Assembly: GCA_947630215.1 (NCBI GenBank)
Contig: CANRGX010000001.1
Location: forward strand, 62,001 to 126,000
Source: an uncultured Eisenbergiella sp.
GTDB taxonomy: Bacteria; Bacillota; Clostridia; Lachnospirales; Lachnospiraceae
DNA: 64,000 bases
Direction of reading: 5' to 3'
Shown: in pieces, positions 54,783 through 64,000 of the stretch
Layout of the letters: every line of letters begins with the position of its first letter
How positions within the stretch are numbered: the first letter of the stretch is position 1
Notes under the pieces: generated by a model
Database searches by the model: none
Told to the model about the DNA's origin: nothing
The model's input: only the letters and a program-made list of their open reading frames with translations
Position numbers and translations under genes: made by a program

Positions 54783-56294
54783 ATGAACAGGGCCGTTAAA
54801 AGAGCATCCCGGAATATGATATGGGGTATGGCAAACCGAATAACGCTTATTATTTTCCCATTCCTGATCAGAACGGTGGTGATATATAAGCTGGGCGAGC
54901 TCTATGCCGGACTCGACAGCCTATTTACATCCATTCTGCAGACGCTGTGTCTGGCGGATCTGGGAATCGAGGCGTCCATTGTATATAGTCTTTACGAACC
55001 GCTGGCCAGAAACGATCTGGATAAGGTGGGAGGAATCCTTTCTTTTTACAAGAAGGTATTCTGGTGGATGGGAGCCGCCATATTTGCTTTGGGCATTCTT
55101 CTGCTTCCGTTTCTGGATGTGCTGGTCAAGGGGGAGCGGCCGGAGGGAATCAATATTTACATTGTGTATTTTCTGCAGCTTTTGGATGTTGTAATCGGAT
55201 ATTGGTTTTCCGGATACAAAAACGCTCTTTTGATCGCCCTGCAGAGAGTGGATATCGACGCTCAAATCCGCTTTGTCAAAAATGTGCTCCGGTATATGGC
55301 GCAGCTTTTGGTTCTGATTCTCTGGGGGAACTACTATCTTTATACGATTGCCTATCCTGTTTTTACCATAGTCCAGAATATCTGCCGCAATTATATTGTA
55401 AACCGGCAATATGCGGTCTACTTTACGGGGGGCGGGATAGAAGAAGCAGAGAAGAATAAAATAAAGTCCAAAGTAAAAGCGCTGTTTATATATAAGATTG
55501 GAGATGTTGTGCTCCGGTATTCCGATAATATGGTAATCTCCATTTTTTTGGGGCTGGCGGTTTTGGGAAGATACTCTAATTACTTTTATGTGATATCCGC
55601 CCTAATCGGGATATTGGCTATTTACGATAATTCCATCAGGCCGATTATAGGAAATTCCCTTGTGAAAAACGGAAAGGAAAAGAACCTCGGGCTCTTTTGT
55701 TTTTTACAGAAAATCAATTTTTGGATAATTGGCTGGAGCAGCATATGTCTGCTGTGTTTGTTTCAGGATTTTGTGACGTTATGGGTGGGGAAAAATCTCC
55801 TGCTGGATTTCTCGATGGTCATTTTTTTCGCGGTATATTTCTACTGCTGGAAGATTCAGAACACCGTTCTTGTTTTTAAGGAGGCCGCGGGCCTTTGGGA
55901 CAGGGATAAATTAAGACCGGTCTGTTCCAGCCTGTTCAATCTGATCATGAATATTCTGCTGGTACACTATATCGGGCTGTACGGAATTGTGTTATCTACC
56001 ATCCTTGCGGTGACGGTTATTGATTTGCCCTGGTCCGCTCATGTTTTTTTCGGGGAATTTGGCCGCGGGCAGGAAAAATGGTATTATCTGGATATTGCGA
56101 AATATACGGTTCTTACAGTGATTGCCGGTTCTATAACCTTTTTTTTCAGCAGGGGGATCCGTATGGAGCCGTCTTTGGGAGGATTTCTGCTGAAAGTGCT
56201 GATATGCGTATTGGTTCCGAACATTTTATATGCGTGTTTTCTTTGGCTGGATACAAAGCGGTTCAGAAAAGAAAAGCGGAATGCTTTGAGGTGA
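54783..56294 (+). CDS. Polysaccharide flippase (Wzx/MATE superfamily)
   Basis: ASRNMIWGMANRITLIIFPFLIRTVVIYKLGELYAGLDSLFTSILQTLCLADLGIEASIVYSLYEPLARND; ATG at 54783. Confidence 0.85.
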   Translation: MNRAVKRASRNMIWGMANRITLIIFPFLIRTVVIYKLGELYAGLDSLFTSILQTLCLADLGIEASIVYSLYEPLARNDLDKVGGILSFYKKVFWWMGAAIFALGILLLPFLDVLVKGERPEGINIYIVYFLQLLDVVIGYWFSGYKNALLIALQRVDIDAQIRFVKNVLRYMAQLLVLILWGNYYLYTIAYPVFTIVQNICRNYIVNRQYAVYFTGGGIEEAEKNKIKSKVKALFIYKIGDVVLRYSDNMVISIFLGLAVLGRYSNYFYVISALIGILAIYDNSIRPIIGNSLVKNGKEKNLGLFCFLQKINFWIIGWSSICLLCLFQDFVTLWVGKNLLLDFSMVIFFAVYFYCWKIQNTVLVFKEAAGLWDRDKLRPVCSSLFNLIMNILLVHYIGLYGIVLSTILAVTVIDLPWSAHVFFGEFGRGQEKWYYLDIAKYTVLTVIAGSITFFFSRGIRMEPSLGGFLLKVLICVLVPNILYACFLWLDTKRFRKEKRNALR

Positions 56295-56298
56295 CGGA

Positions 56299-57435
56299 AT
56301 GAAGAAAAAAATTGTGCTGATAGGCCCTGTTTATCCTTATAAGGGCGGGATTTCCCATTATACGGGAATGATGTTTCGCGCACTGGCGGAAGAATATGAT
56401 GTGAAAATGGTATCCTTTAAAATGCAGTATCCTAAATTCCTGTTCAAAAAAGAGCAGAAGGACTACAGCAATGACCGTTTCAAAATAAACGATACGAACT
56501 ATTGGCTGAACACGGCCAATCCCTTTAATATTGCGGCGACGGCGCAAAAAATCAGGCGGGAAAAGCCGGACGCTGTGATCCTGCAGTGGTGGCATCCCTA
56601 TTTTGCCCCCTGTTATTGGCTGCTGTCTCATTTTCTCGGGAAGTGCAAAGTCATTTTCATTTGTCACAATGTTTTTCCGCATGAAAGATTCCCGCTTGAC
56701 AGATTCCTGACGAAGCTCACCCTGAGGCGCGGAGACGGATTTATTGTGCAGTCGCATCAGGATGAAGACGATCTCTGCGCAATATTGCCCGGCGCCAGGC
56801 ACATCCTGACCCCGCACCCGACTTATAACGCCTTTAAAATACGAAATATTACGATGGAGGGGGGGCGTGCACAGCTGCGGATGCCGCCGGATGTTCCCAT
56901 GCTTCTCTTTTTTGGGTTTATCCGGGAATATAAGGGGTTACGGCATCTGCTCAAGGCGATGCCGACAATCCGGAAGGCGTTGAAGCAGGCCGTTTTGTGG
57001 GTAGTGGGTGATTTTGGCGGAGAGGAAAGCAAAGCCAGTTATCTGCAGCTGATAGAACAGCTGGAGCTGGGCGACAGCATCCGGCTGGTGGAAGGATATG
57101 TGCCGGACGAGGAGGTAGAAAAGTATTTCGCCGCCGCGGATCTGGTGATCTGCCCTTATGAATCCGCTACGCAAAGCGGAATCGTTCAAATCGCTTACGG
57201 CTTTGAAAAACCGGTAGTGGTAACGGATGTAGGCGGCCTGCCGGATGTGGTCATCGACGAAAAGACGGGGTATGTTGTCCCCAACAAGGATCCGGAGGCG
57301 ATAGCAAAGGCCGTTATCCGTTTTTTCTCGGAGAACAGGGCCGCCGTCTTTGCCGGGCATATCCGTGAGGAGGCATATAAGTATTCCTGGGACAGAATGA
57401 GGGAGCAAATCGGAAATCTTGTCTTTGCAAAGTAA
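56299..57435 (+). CDS. Family 4 glycosyltransferase
   Basis: KIVLIGPVYPYKGGISHYTGMMFRAL, FFGFIREYKGLRHLLKAM, CPYESATQSGIVQIAYGFEKPVVVTDVGGLPD. Confidence 0.9.
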   Translation: MKKKIVLIGPVYPYKGGISHYTGMMFRALAEEYDVKMVSFKMQYPKFLFKKEQKDYSNDRFKINDTNYWLNTANPFNIAATAQKIRREKPDAVILQWWHPYFAPCYWLLSHFLGKCKVIFICHNVFPHERFPLDRFLTKLTLRRGDGFIVQSHQDEDDLCAILPGARHILTPHPTYNAFKIRNITMEGGRAQLRMPPDVPMLLFFGFIREYKGLRHLLKAMPTIRKALKQAVLWVVGDFGGEESKASYLQLIEQLELGDSIRLVEGYVPDEEVEKYFAAADLVICPYESATQSGIVQIAYGFEKPVVVTDVGGLPDVVIDEKTGYVVPNKDPEAIAKAVIRFFSENRAAVFAGHIREEAYKYSWDRMREQIGNLVFAK

Positions 57436-57447
57436 ATATGCTATACT
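57419..57447 (+). promoter_or_regulatory. Predicted extended -10 promoter upstream of ugd
   Basis: TTGTCT (57419-57424), 17-nt spacer, TGC-TATACT (-10 at 57442-57447). Confidence 0.65.
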
Positions 57448-57478
57448 GAGCAAAATGCTGTGAAAGGGGAAAAAGTGG

Positions 57479-58792
57479 ATGAGGCTTGTGGTGGCAGGAA
57501 CGGGATATGTGGGGCTTGTGGCGGGCGTATGCTTTGCGGAAATGGGGCACGACGTAACCTGCGTTGACGTGGACGAAAAAAAAGTCGCGTTGATGGAAAG
57601 CGGCGTTTCCCCAATCTATGAGGACGGCCTGGAAGAACTGATGCGCAAGAACTTCGCGGCGGGGAGACTGCATTATACGACGGATTTTCGCGCGGCATAC
57701 AGAGAACCGGACGCAATTTTTATCGGCGTGGGGACGCCGGAGCAGCCGGACGGATCCGCCAACTTAAGTTATATTGCCGCCGTTTGCCGGCAGATTGCGG
57801 AGAATGTGGAAAAGGACTGCCTGGTGGTTGTGAAATCCACGGTGCCGGTGGGCACGAATGATCGCGTAGAGCAGTTCATTCAGGATTTTCTGGTGAAAAA
57901 AGAACTGCGCATTGAGGTGGCGTCCAATCCGGAGTTTTTGGCGCAGGGATCCGCCGTGTACGACACGCTGCACGCGGCGCGTATTATTATCGGAACGGAA
58001 AGCGAGAGGGCGGAACGGATCTTACGGGAGATCTACGCTCCCTTTGGGCTCCCCATTGTGGCGATGAACCGGCGTTCCGCAGAGATGACAAAATATGCCT
58101 GTAATGATTTTCTGGCGCTTAAAATTTCCTATATGAATGATATTGCGAACCTATGCGAACTGATTGGCGCCAATATTGACGATGTGGCGAAAGGAATGAG
58201 TTATGACGAGCGCATCGGGGCGAATTTCCTGAAGGCCGGAATCGGTTACGGAGGAAGCTGCTTTCCCAAGGATACGAAAGCGCTGAAGTTCCAGGCGGAT
58301 AAAGCCGGATATCATCTCCGGACGGTCACGGCGGCCGTGGAGGTGAATACGGAGCAGAAAACACGTTTGTTTGCCAAAGCGAGCAGCCGGCTGATCAGCT
58401 TTTCCCATCTGAAGGCTGCGGTTCTGGGTCTTGCGTTTAAGCCCGGCACAGACGATCTGCGGGAGGCGCCGTCGTTGGACAATGTAAAGCTGCTCTTGGA
58501 GGAAGGCGCCGACATCTATGCGTATGATCCCGTGGCGGAGGCGAATTTCCGTAAGCTGTATCCCGAGGGGAAACATGGGAAAGGAAGTATCACCTATGTT
58601 TCAGATTGCGAGGAGGCGCTGAAGGATGCAAATCTCTGCTTTATTTTTACAGAGTGGAAGGAACTGAAGGAAGTGCTGCCGGAGCGGTTTAAACAGTTAA
58701 TGCGGATGCCGCTGGTGTACGACGGCAGAAACGTATACGATGTGAAGGCGATGAAGGAAGCCGGCGTGGAGTATTACAGCATTGGCAGATGA
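57479..58792 (+). CDS. ugd: UDP-glucose 6-dehydrogenase
   Basis: MRLVVAGTGYVGLVAGVCFAEMGHDVTCVDVDEKKV, VGTPEQPDGSANL, SNPEFLAQGSAV, GYGGSCFPKDTKAL, GLAFKPGTDDLREAPS. Confidence 0.95.
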   Translation: MRLVVAGTGYVGLVAGVCFAEMGHDVTCVDVDEKKVALMESGVSPIYEDGLEELMRKNFAAGRLHYTTDFRAAYREPDAIFIGVGTPEQPDGSANLSYIAAVCRQIAENVEKDCLVVVKSTVPVGTNDRVEQFIQDFLVKKELRIEVASNPEFLAQGSAVYDTLHAARIIIGTESERAERILREIYAPFGLPIVAMNRRSAEMTKYACNDFLALKISYMNDIANLCELIGANIDDVAKGMSYDERIGANFLKAGIGYGGSCFPKDTKALKFQADKAGYHLRTVTAAVEVNTEQKTRLFAKASSRLISFSHLKAAVLGLAFKPGTDDLREAPSLDNVKLLLEEGADIYAYDPVAEANFRKLYPEGKHGKGSITYVSDCEEALKDANLCFIFTEWKELKEVLPERFKQLMRMPLVYDGRNVYDVKAMKEAGVEYYSIGR

Positions 58793-58855
58793 AGGAAGAC
58801 GGAAGCGGCCGAATGCGGCATACGGATCCGAATGTGAGGGAAATGGAGAACGGAT

Positions 58856-59887
58856 ATGGAGAAAAACGGAAACATCCTGATTACCGGAGCGGCCGGCTTT
58901 ATCGGTTTTTTCCTGGCAAAGCGGCTTTTAGAGGAAGGCTTTTTTGTAGTCGGCATAGATAACATGAACGCGTATTATGACGTGGGGCTCAAGGAGGAAA
59001 GGCTTTCCGAACTGTTGGGGCAGGAGGCCTTTCGCTTTGAGAGAGCGGATATTGCTGACGCCGGCGCCGTGCGGGAGATTTTTCAGAGGGTGCGGCCCCG
59101 GATTGTAGTGAATCTGGCGGCGCAGGCCGGCGTGCGGTATTCCATTACCAATCCGGATTCTTATATTACAAGCAACATCGTAGGGTTTTATAATATCCTG
59201 GAGGCCTGCCGCCATTCCTGTGACGGCGCCGCAAAGGTGGAGCACTTGATCTATGCGTCCAGCTCCTCCGTATACGGGCAGAACAGGAAGGTGCCCTACA
59301 GCACGCAGGATCGGGTGGATAATCCCGTTTCCCTCTATGCCGCCACCAAGAAATCCAACGAACTCATGGCGCACGCCTACAGCAAGCTATATGATATTCC
59401 GGTGACCGGCCTTCGCTTTTTTACGGTATACGGGCCTTTGGGCAGACCGGATATGGCATATTTCGGATTCACACAGAAAATGGTCCGGCAGGAACCGATT
59501 CAGCTTTTCAATTATGGGGATATGTATCGGGATTTCACTTATATTGACGATATTGTGACCGGAATCAGAAAGGTAATGGAAAACGCGCCGGGGCCGAATG
59601 GGGACGGCGTGCGCTATAGGCTGTATAACATCGGCAGCAGCAGCCCGGTGAACCTTCTGCATTTTGTGGAAGTATTGGAGAATTGCCTGATGAAGGCCGG
59701 CGTAATAGATCGGCCCGCTCAAAAGGAATATTTGCCGATGCAGCCAGGAGATGTGTACCAGACCTTTGCGGACGTAACCGATCTGGAAAGGGATTTCGGA
59801 TTCTGCCCGTCCACCCCGCTGGAGAAAGGGCTGGAGCAATTCGCGGAGTGGTATGCGGCGTATTATGCGGACAGGGGGAGAAAATGA
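58856..59887 (+). CDS. NAD-dependent epimerase, UDP-glucuronate 4-epimerase-like
   Basis: NILITGAAGFIGFFLAKRLLEEGFFVVGIDNMNAYYDVGLKEERL, NLAAQAGVRYSITNPDSYITSNIVGFYNILEACR, SSSSVYGQNRKVPYS, YAATKKSNELMAHAYSKLY. Confidence 0.9.
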   Translation: MEKNGNILITGAAGFIGFFLAKRLLEEGFFVVGIDNMNAYYDVGLKEERLSELLGQEAFRFERADIADAGAVREIFQRVRPRIVVNLAAQAGVRYSITNPDSYITSNIVGFYNILEACRHSCDGAAKVEHLIYASSSSVYGQNRKVPYSTQDRVDNPVSLYAATKKSNELMAHAYSKLYDIPVTGLRFFTVYGPLGRPDMAYFGFTQKMVRQEPIQLFNYGDMYRDFTYIDDIVTGIRKVMENAPGPNGDGVRYRLYNIGSSSPVNLLHFVEVLENCLMKAGVIDRPAQKEYLPMQPGDVYQTFADVTDLERDFGFCPSTPLEKGLEQFAEWYAAYYADRGRK

Positions 59888-61380
59888 AAGGAAAGAATCC
59901 TCTTTTTCTTATTCGATGCGACCGGAAATTTTTTCTGCCGCTGTTTTTCGCACTTTTTCTCCTGGGCCTGATTCCGATTTTATACCTGTCCGGCTATGTC
60001 CATGCCACGGGCGATGACTACGGATACGGATACCGGGCCCATCTTGCCTGGCTGGAAACGCACAGTCTGTCTGAGACGTTTCGCAAGGCTGCCTATACAT
60101 CCAGAATATACTGGAAAGGGTGGCAGGGAACCTGGTTCACCATTTTTCTGATGGCTCTGCAGCCGGAGGTCTTTTCCCCGGACGCGTACTGGATAGTTCC
60201 TTGGCTGATGCTGGGAGTGACTGTCGGGAGCACTTCCCTTCTCCTGCATTATTTTCTGCGGCAGAGGCTCGCGCTTCCGGCATCGGTTTTCTGGTGCGCG
60301 GACGCTTTGCTGCTGACGGCCATGATCCAGTTTTTCCCCAGTACAAAATCGGGGATTTTTTGGTACAACGGAACGGTGCATTATATTGTTCCCTATGGAC
60401 TGGCCCTGATCGCGGTCTACTGTTTTTTCCGCTTTGCCGATTGTGGAAAGCTCCGGTATTTCCTGCCGGCTTTTTTGTGCATGGCTTGTCTGGGAGGCGC
60501 CAGCTATCTGGCGGCGCTGCTTGCCCCGATAGTGCTGGTTTACGTTCTGGCAGGTTATGCGAAAAAGAACCGCCGGGTGTTTTGGCTTCTCGTTCCGCTG
60601 GCGGCCGAGCTGGCGGGACTGTATGTGAGCATGACGGCGCCGGGAAATAAAAACAGAGGCGGCGAGGATTTCGGTTTTTCTCTGGGGAAAGCCGTCTTGA
60701 CGGTGCTTGAGTGTTTCGCAGAGGGAGCGCGCTGCGCGTGGGGATATTTGTTTGAAAAGCCTGCGGCGCTCTTGCTTTTGCTTGTCGCCGTGTTTCTGAT
60801 CTATGAGGGGTTCCGGGAACAGGAGCGGATTGCCTTTTCGTTTCGCTGCCCCGGTCTGTTTTTTTTGCTGATGTACGCCACCTGGTGCGCCATGTTTGCT
60901 CCGGCGCTGTATGCGGGAGTGGAGGTTTCCGGCGGTGTGCCAAACACGATCTGGCAGATATTTCTGCTGACGCTGCTGGCGGCGGCGGTGTACGCGGCGG
61001 GTTGGGCGGCCGTAAAACGGAAGGAACGGGCCTACGACCGTGTCAGGGCGAGGCTTTGCCTGATGCTTCCGGTGCTGTTTGCAGCGTCGCTTTGGGTATT
61101 TGCGCACAAAGGAACGCTGAAGGAGACCGCCTGTTATGTAAGCTATGCGTTTCTTTCCTCCGGGGAGGCGGCGGATTACCGGGCCCAGATGGAGGAACGG
61201 CTGGAGATCCTGCTGGATCCGCAGATTCGGGAGGCGCGGCTGCCCGCCATGAATTCGGAACAGGGGCCGCTTATGCACATGGAGGTGCTGGAGGATCCGG
61301 AAGGGTGGACGAACGGCGTAGTGCGGGATTTTTACGGAAAGGACAGCGTAGTACAGATACCGAGGGAGAACGGGGACTGA
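59884..61380 (+). CDS. DUF6056-like polytopic membrane protein (paralog of 4557-6083)
   Basis: YVHATGDDYGYGYRAHLAWLET..YWKGWQGTWFTIFLMALQPE; ATG at 59884 with ATGA overlap, upstream start 59683 rejected. Confidence 0.78.
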   Translation: MKGKNPLFLIRCDRKFFLPLFFALFLLGLIPILYLSGYVHATGDDYGYGYRAHLAWLETHSLSETFRKAAYTSRIYWKGWQGTWFTIFLMALQPEVFSPDAYWIVPWLMLGVTVGSTSLLLHYFLRQRLALPASVFWCADALLLTAMIQFFPSTKSGIFWYNGTVHYIVPYGLALIAVYCFFRFADCGKLRYFLPAFLCMACLGGASYLAALLAPIVLVYVLAGYAKKNRRVFWLLVPLAAELAGLYVSMTAPGNKNRGGEDFGFSLGKAVLTVLECFAEGARCAWGYLFEKPAALLLLLVAVFLIYEGFREQERIAFSFRCPGLFFLLMYATWCAMFAPALYAGVEVSGGVPNTIWQIFLLTLLAAAVYAAGWAAVKRKERAYDRVRARLCLMLPVLFAASLWVFAHKGTLKETACYVSYAFLSSGEAADYRAQMEERLEILLDPQIREARLPAMNSEQGPLMHMEVLEDPEGWTNGVVRDFYGKDSVVQIPRENGD

Positions 61381-61447
61381 GGGAAAAGTCCAACCACAAT
61401 ATCTATGCAAAATTCTATAAATTAAGAATTTTTTAAACTATATCTTG

Positions 61448-61476
61448 TTGCATCAAATCCCATTCAGTGCTATGAT
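61448..61476 (+). promoter_or_regulatory. Predicted extended -10 promoter upstream of the LRR protein gene
   Basis: TTGCAT (61448-61453), 17-nt spacer, TGC-TATGAT (-10 at 61471-61476). Confidence 0.5.
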
Positions 61477-61539
61477 TAACATAACTGCAGTTTGTTATGT
61501 CTTTTTTTAGTGGAAAAGTGTACACAGGAGGAAAAAAAA

Positions 61540-64000
61540 TTGAGAAACAGGCTTCGTATTTTGGCTGCTTTCTTATGCGCAAGTATGCTGTTGACATCCA
61601 ACGCATCCTATGTGCTGGCGGCGAGTGTCTCCGGGAACGGGGATATGCTGACTGATGAGGTCGTATCCGACGGCGATCTTACGGACGCCGGGGACGATGG
61701 GGAGAGCGTCCCGACTGTGACGGAGACGGAGGAGGAAACGCAGAAGGATAAGCAGGAGCCTTCGCAGGAACCGGAATCCTCCGACCCGGAGGATGAGCTG
61801 CCCGGATCGTCCCAGCCTGCGCAGGGGGAGAACGGCTCGGAGGAGGCTTCCGTAGAGCCGTCGTCCGAGGAACCGTCTGGGTCCGAACCCAGCGAGGAAG
61901 CGACGGAAACCGATTCCGCTGAAGAAACGGAAGAATCTTCCATACCGGCAGAAACCGAGACGGAAAGCATGACCGAAGACGTGACAGAGACGGTAACCGA
62001 AACCGAGACGGAAACGGAGACAGAGGAATTTGATGTTTCCGGGAACGATATTTCCGGGAATGATCTTTCCCTGCTGACCGGCTTTCAGCTTTTGGCGGTA
62101 GCGCCCAGTACGATGTCCAAGTATTTTAAGGTGTCCGAGGGCAAGCTGGAGCTTCAGGAGGGCATCGACAAAGCAAATCTGCCCAAAAAAATTACGGCCA
62201 AAGACTGGACATCCTTGGGCGATACAATCACTGAAATCCCGGCCGGCGTCCTGGACGGGGAGAGCGGGGTGGAGCAGCTGGAGATCCCCAAATCCGTGAC
62301 GACCTTTGCGGAGGGCGCGTTCTATGGCGCCGAACATCTGCAGTATGTATCCTTTGAGGATAACCAGACCGGCGCTACGAAGCTCTGCAAGAGGATGTTT
62401 TCCAACTGCGACAAGCTGCTGGGCTCGGAGGCAGGCGCTCCCTTCCAGATCCCGTCCGGAATAACGGAGATAGAGGAAGACTGTTTTGAAAATTGCTCGA
62501 GCCTGCTGGGGGTCAAGTTCCCAAGCGCTCTGACCAAGATTGGGGTCCGGGCGTTTAAGGGATGTACCAGTATGCAGAGCGCGCCTCTGGACGGAACCGA
62601 AATAACGGAGCTGGACAATTATTCGTTCCAGAATGCCGGGATTACGGAGCTTGTTTTTCCTGCCGGTTTGACCAAAATAGGCAATTCCGCGTTTGCCGGC
62701 TGCGCGCGGCTGGGGAAGGTGGATTTTTCGAAGATAACGAAGCTGACCAGCTTCGGCAGCAGCGCTTTTTTGGGAAGCGGCGTGCAGTATATAGATTTTG
62801 GCACGGGCGTTGAAACGATTCCCGAGTCGGCTTTTTCGGGGTGCGACAAGCTGCAGGGAACGCTGAAGGGGGGAAGCCCGAATCCCGCGGATATGCTGAT
62901 TATCGGAAGCGAGAATCAGGGATCCGGCGTTAAGACGATAAAAACCAACGCGTTTGCAAACTGTGTTCAGCTGAAGCTGCTTCAGCTGAACGCCAGCGTA
63001 GAGAATGTGGGCAGCGGCGCCTTTGTAGGATGCAGCGGACTGAAGGAGATCGACATCTATAACGGCAAAGGGAAAGAAAGCACCATTGCCCTGGCTTATA
63101 ACGCGTTTCCTTCCAATGATAAGATGGTAGTGCGCGGGTACGGCGGCACGGTAGAAGAATGGGCGGGCACCTATAAAGACCAGGGTGTTGTCTATGATTC
63201 CCTGTATCCGGCCTACGAGCTGGAAATTAAGTATCCGAACGGCGGCGGCAGCTGCACATGGGACAAAAAAGAAGCTAAAATCGGCGAAACGGTCAAGCTC
63301 ACGCCGAAAGCGAACTCGGGCTATACCCTTCTGGCCGTTTTGTGCGGAGGAAGGACCCTGGGAGCGGATGGAACCTTTGTGATCCAAAGCGGCGATATCA
63401 GCAGAGATAAGATCCTGATAGATGTCATTTTTGTCAAGAAATCAGGAGACGGGGCAACGACGGCAGGCGATTATACGCTGAAAGCCACCGGGGGCTCGCT
63501 TTCGATTATGTCCAACACGCTGCGGTTTCCCAATACCCTGATGAGCACCCGTCTGGTGATTGAAAAAGACGGCAGAGCGACCAACAGTTCCGTCTGGAGT
63601 TATACGGTAACGAAGAAGAAGGACTGTGTTTCTATCGATGCCGAAGGCAATATCCGCGCGTTGAAGACAACGGGGGACAGTCCGGCGCAGATCACGGCCA
63701 AGCTGAAGAATACCAGCGTGCAGCTTAGCTTAGACGTTTATGTCGGAGCGGAAAAGAAAATAAAGGAAATAAAAGAATTTGAGTTTGAAACCGTTACCGG
63801 CTTTAAAAATTCCACAGAAACGTTTACGGACGGGGAAAGCTATCAGATGCAGGTGCTTTCCATTTCTCAGAATCTGGTAAAGTCCGCGCTCAGCAGTAAA
63901 TCGACGAAAAATATCGGCGTTACGGTGAAGGCGGTGAACGAATCGGAGGAACAGATTGATCTGGCCTATACGTGGGTCAGTGGGGACACCGGCGTCGTAA
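61540..64000 (+). CDS. Secreted BspA-like leucine-rich-repeat (LRR_5) surface protein with acidic Ser/Glu/Thr-rich N-terminal linker; 3' truncated by window end
   Basis: TTG start 61540 with AGGAGG at 61526-61531; signal peptide LRNRLRILAAFLCASMLLTSNASYVLAA; repeats such as ITEIEEDCFENCSSLLGVKFPSALTKIGVRAFKGCTSM; open to the end of the window and absent from the ORF track. Confidence 0.9.
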   Translation, partial: MRNRLRILAAFLCASMLLTSNASYVLAASVSGNGDMLTDEVVSDGDLTDAGDDGESVPTVTETEEETQKDKQEPSQEPESSDPEDELPGSSQPAQGENGSEEASVEPSSEEPSGSEPSEEATETDSAEETEESSIPAETETESMTEDVTETVTETETETETEEFDVSGNDISGNDLSLLTGFQLLAVAPSTMSKYFKVSEGKLELQEGIDKANLPKKITAKDWTSLGDTITEIPAGVLDGESGVEQLEIPKSVTTFAEGAFYGAEHLQYVSFEDNQTGATKLCKRMFSNCDKLLGSEAGAPFQIPSGITEIEEDCFENCSSLLGVKFPSALTKIGVRAFKGCTSMQSAPLDGTEITELDNYSFQNAGITELVFPAGLTKIGNSAFAGCARLGKVDFSKITKLTSFGSSAFLGSGVQYIDFGTGVETIPESAFSGCDKLQGTLKGGSPNPADMLIIGSENQGSGVKTIKTNAFANCVQLKLLQLNASVENVGSGAFVGCSGLKEIDIYNGKGKESTIALAYNAFPSNDKMVVRGYGGTVEEWAGTYKDQGVVYDSLYPAYELEIKYPNGGGSCTWDKKEAKIGETVKLTPKANSGYTLLAVLCGGRTLGADGTFVIQSGDISRDKILIDVIFVKKSGDGATTAGDYTLKATGGSLSIMSNTLRFPNTLMSTRLVIEKDGRATNSSVWSYTVTKKKDCVSIDAEGNIRALKTTGDSPAQITAKLKNTSVQLSLDVYVGAEKKIKEIKEFEFETVTGFKNSTETFTDGESYQMQVLSISQNLVKSALSSKSTKNIGVTVKAVNESEEQIDLAYTWVSGDTGVV

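Noticed and set aside
59683-59883. N-terminal extension of the second DUF6056 ORF
   Set aside because: Overlaps the epimerase coding sequence out of frame; ATG at 59884 gives ATGA coupling.
59980-61410. 476-aa minus-strand ORF
   Set aside because: Antisense shadow of the DUF6056-like gene; low-complexity basic composition.
61950-62030. GAGACGGAAAC-like repeats as a CRISPR or tandem regulatory repeat
   Set aside because: They encode a Thr-Glu low-complexity linker in frame and lack a repeat-spacer structure.
61573-63387. 604-aa minus-strand ORF opposite the LRR protein
   Set aside because: Arg/Gln/Leu-rich shadow ORF in a GC-rich codon-biased region; the + strand encodes a convincing secreted LRR protein.
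1-64000. CRISPR arrays, tRNA/rRNA genes, transposases, DGR reverse transcriptase
   Set aside because: None recognised on either strand by reading; a tRNAscan/CRISPR search would be needed to exclude short elements.

Overview
The 64 kb window is almost entirely one very large surface-polysaccharide biosynthesis region, all on the + strand. It is probably from a Firmicutes/Lachnospiraceae-like gut bacterium (inference from protein style, ribosome-binding sites and mixed GC). I support about 47 CDS. They include many GT2 and GT4 glycosyltransferases, four GT11-type (alpha-1,2-fucosyltransferase-like) genes, one GT17, one GT-D (DUF1792), two DUF5672 proteins, two DUF6056 proteins, two PglK-like ABC flippases, two MATE-fold (Wzx-like) flippases, two polymerase-like membrane proteins, two polysaccharide pyruvyl transferases, two radical SAM proteins, an LtaS-type phosphoglycerol transferase, a GH88/105-like hydrolase and an SGNH (CE2-like) esterase. 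UDP-glucose dehydrogenase and UDP-GlcA 4-epimerase follow near the end. A secreted BspA-type LRR protein starts at 61540 and runs off the window; it is missing from the ORF track because it is open-ended. The most unusual signal is a pair of sharply bounded, in-frame, ~20% GC, A-rich coding patches (about 13295-13545 and 18565-18800). They sit inside two otherwise ~60-67% GC glycosyltransferase genes and use AUA/AGA/AAU codons almost exclusively. Other notable points are an ~11 kb low-GC island (about 34.6-46.0 kb) carrying a second copy of the ABC/GT11/DUF5672 set, a shared extracytoplasmic 'GNIGxI' beta-sandwich-like module on three membrane proteins, an SGNH-like/radical-SAM fusion, two glycosyltransferase fusions, and several long homopolymer tracts in coding sequence. 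No tRNA, rRNA, IS element or CRISPR array was recognised.
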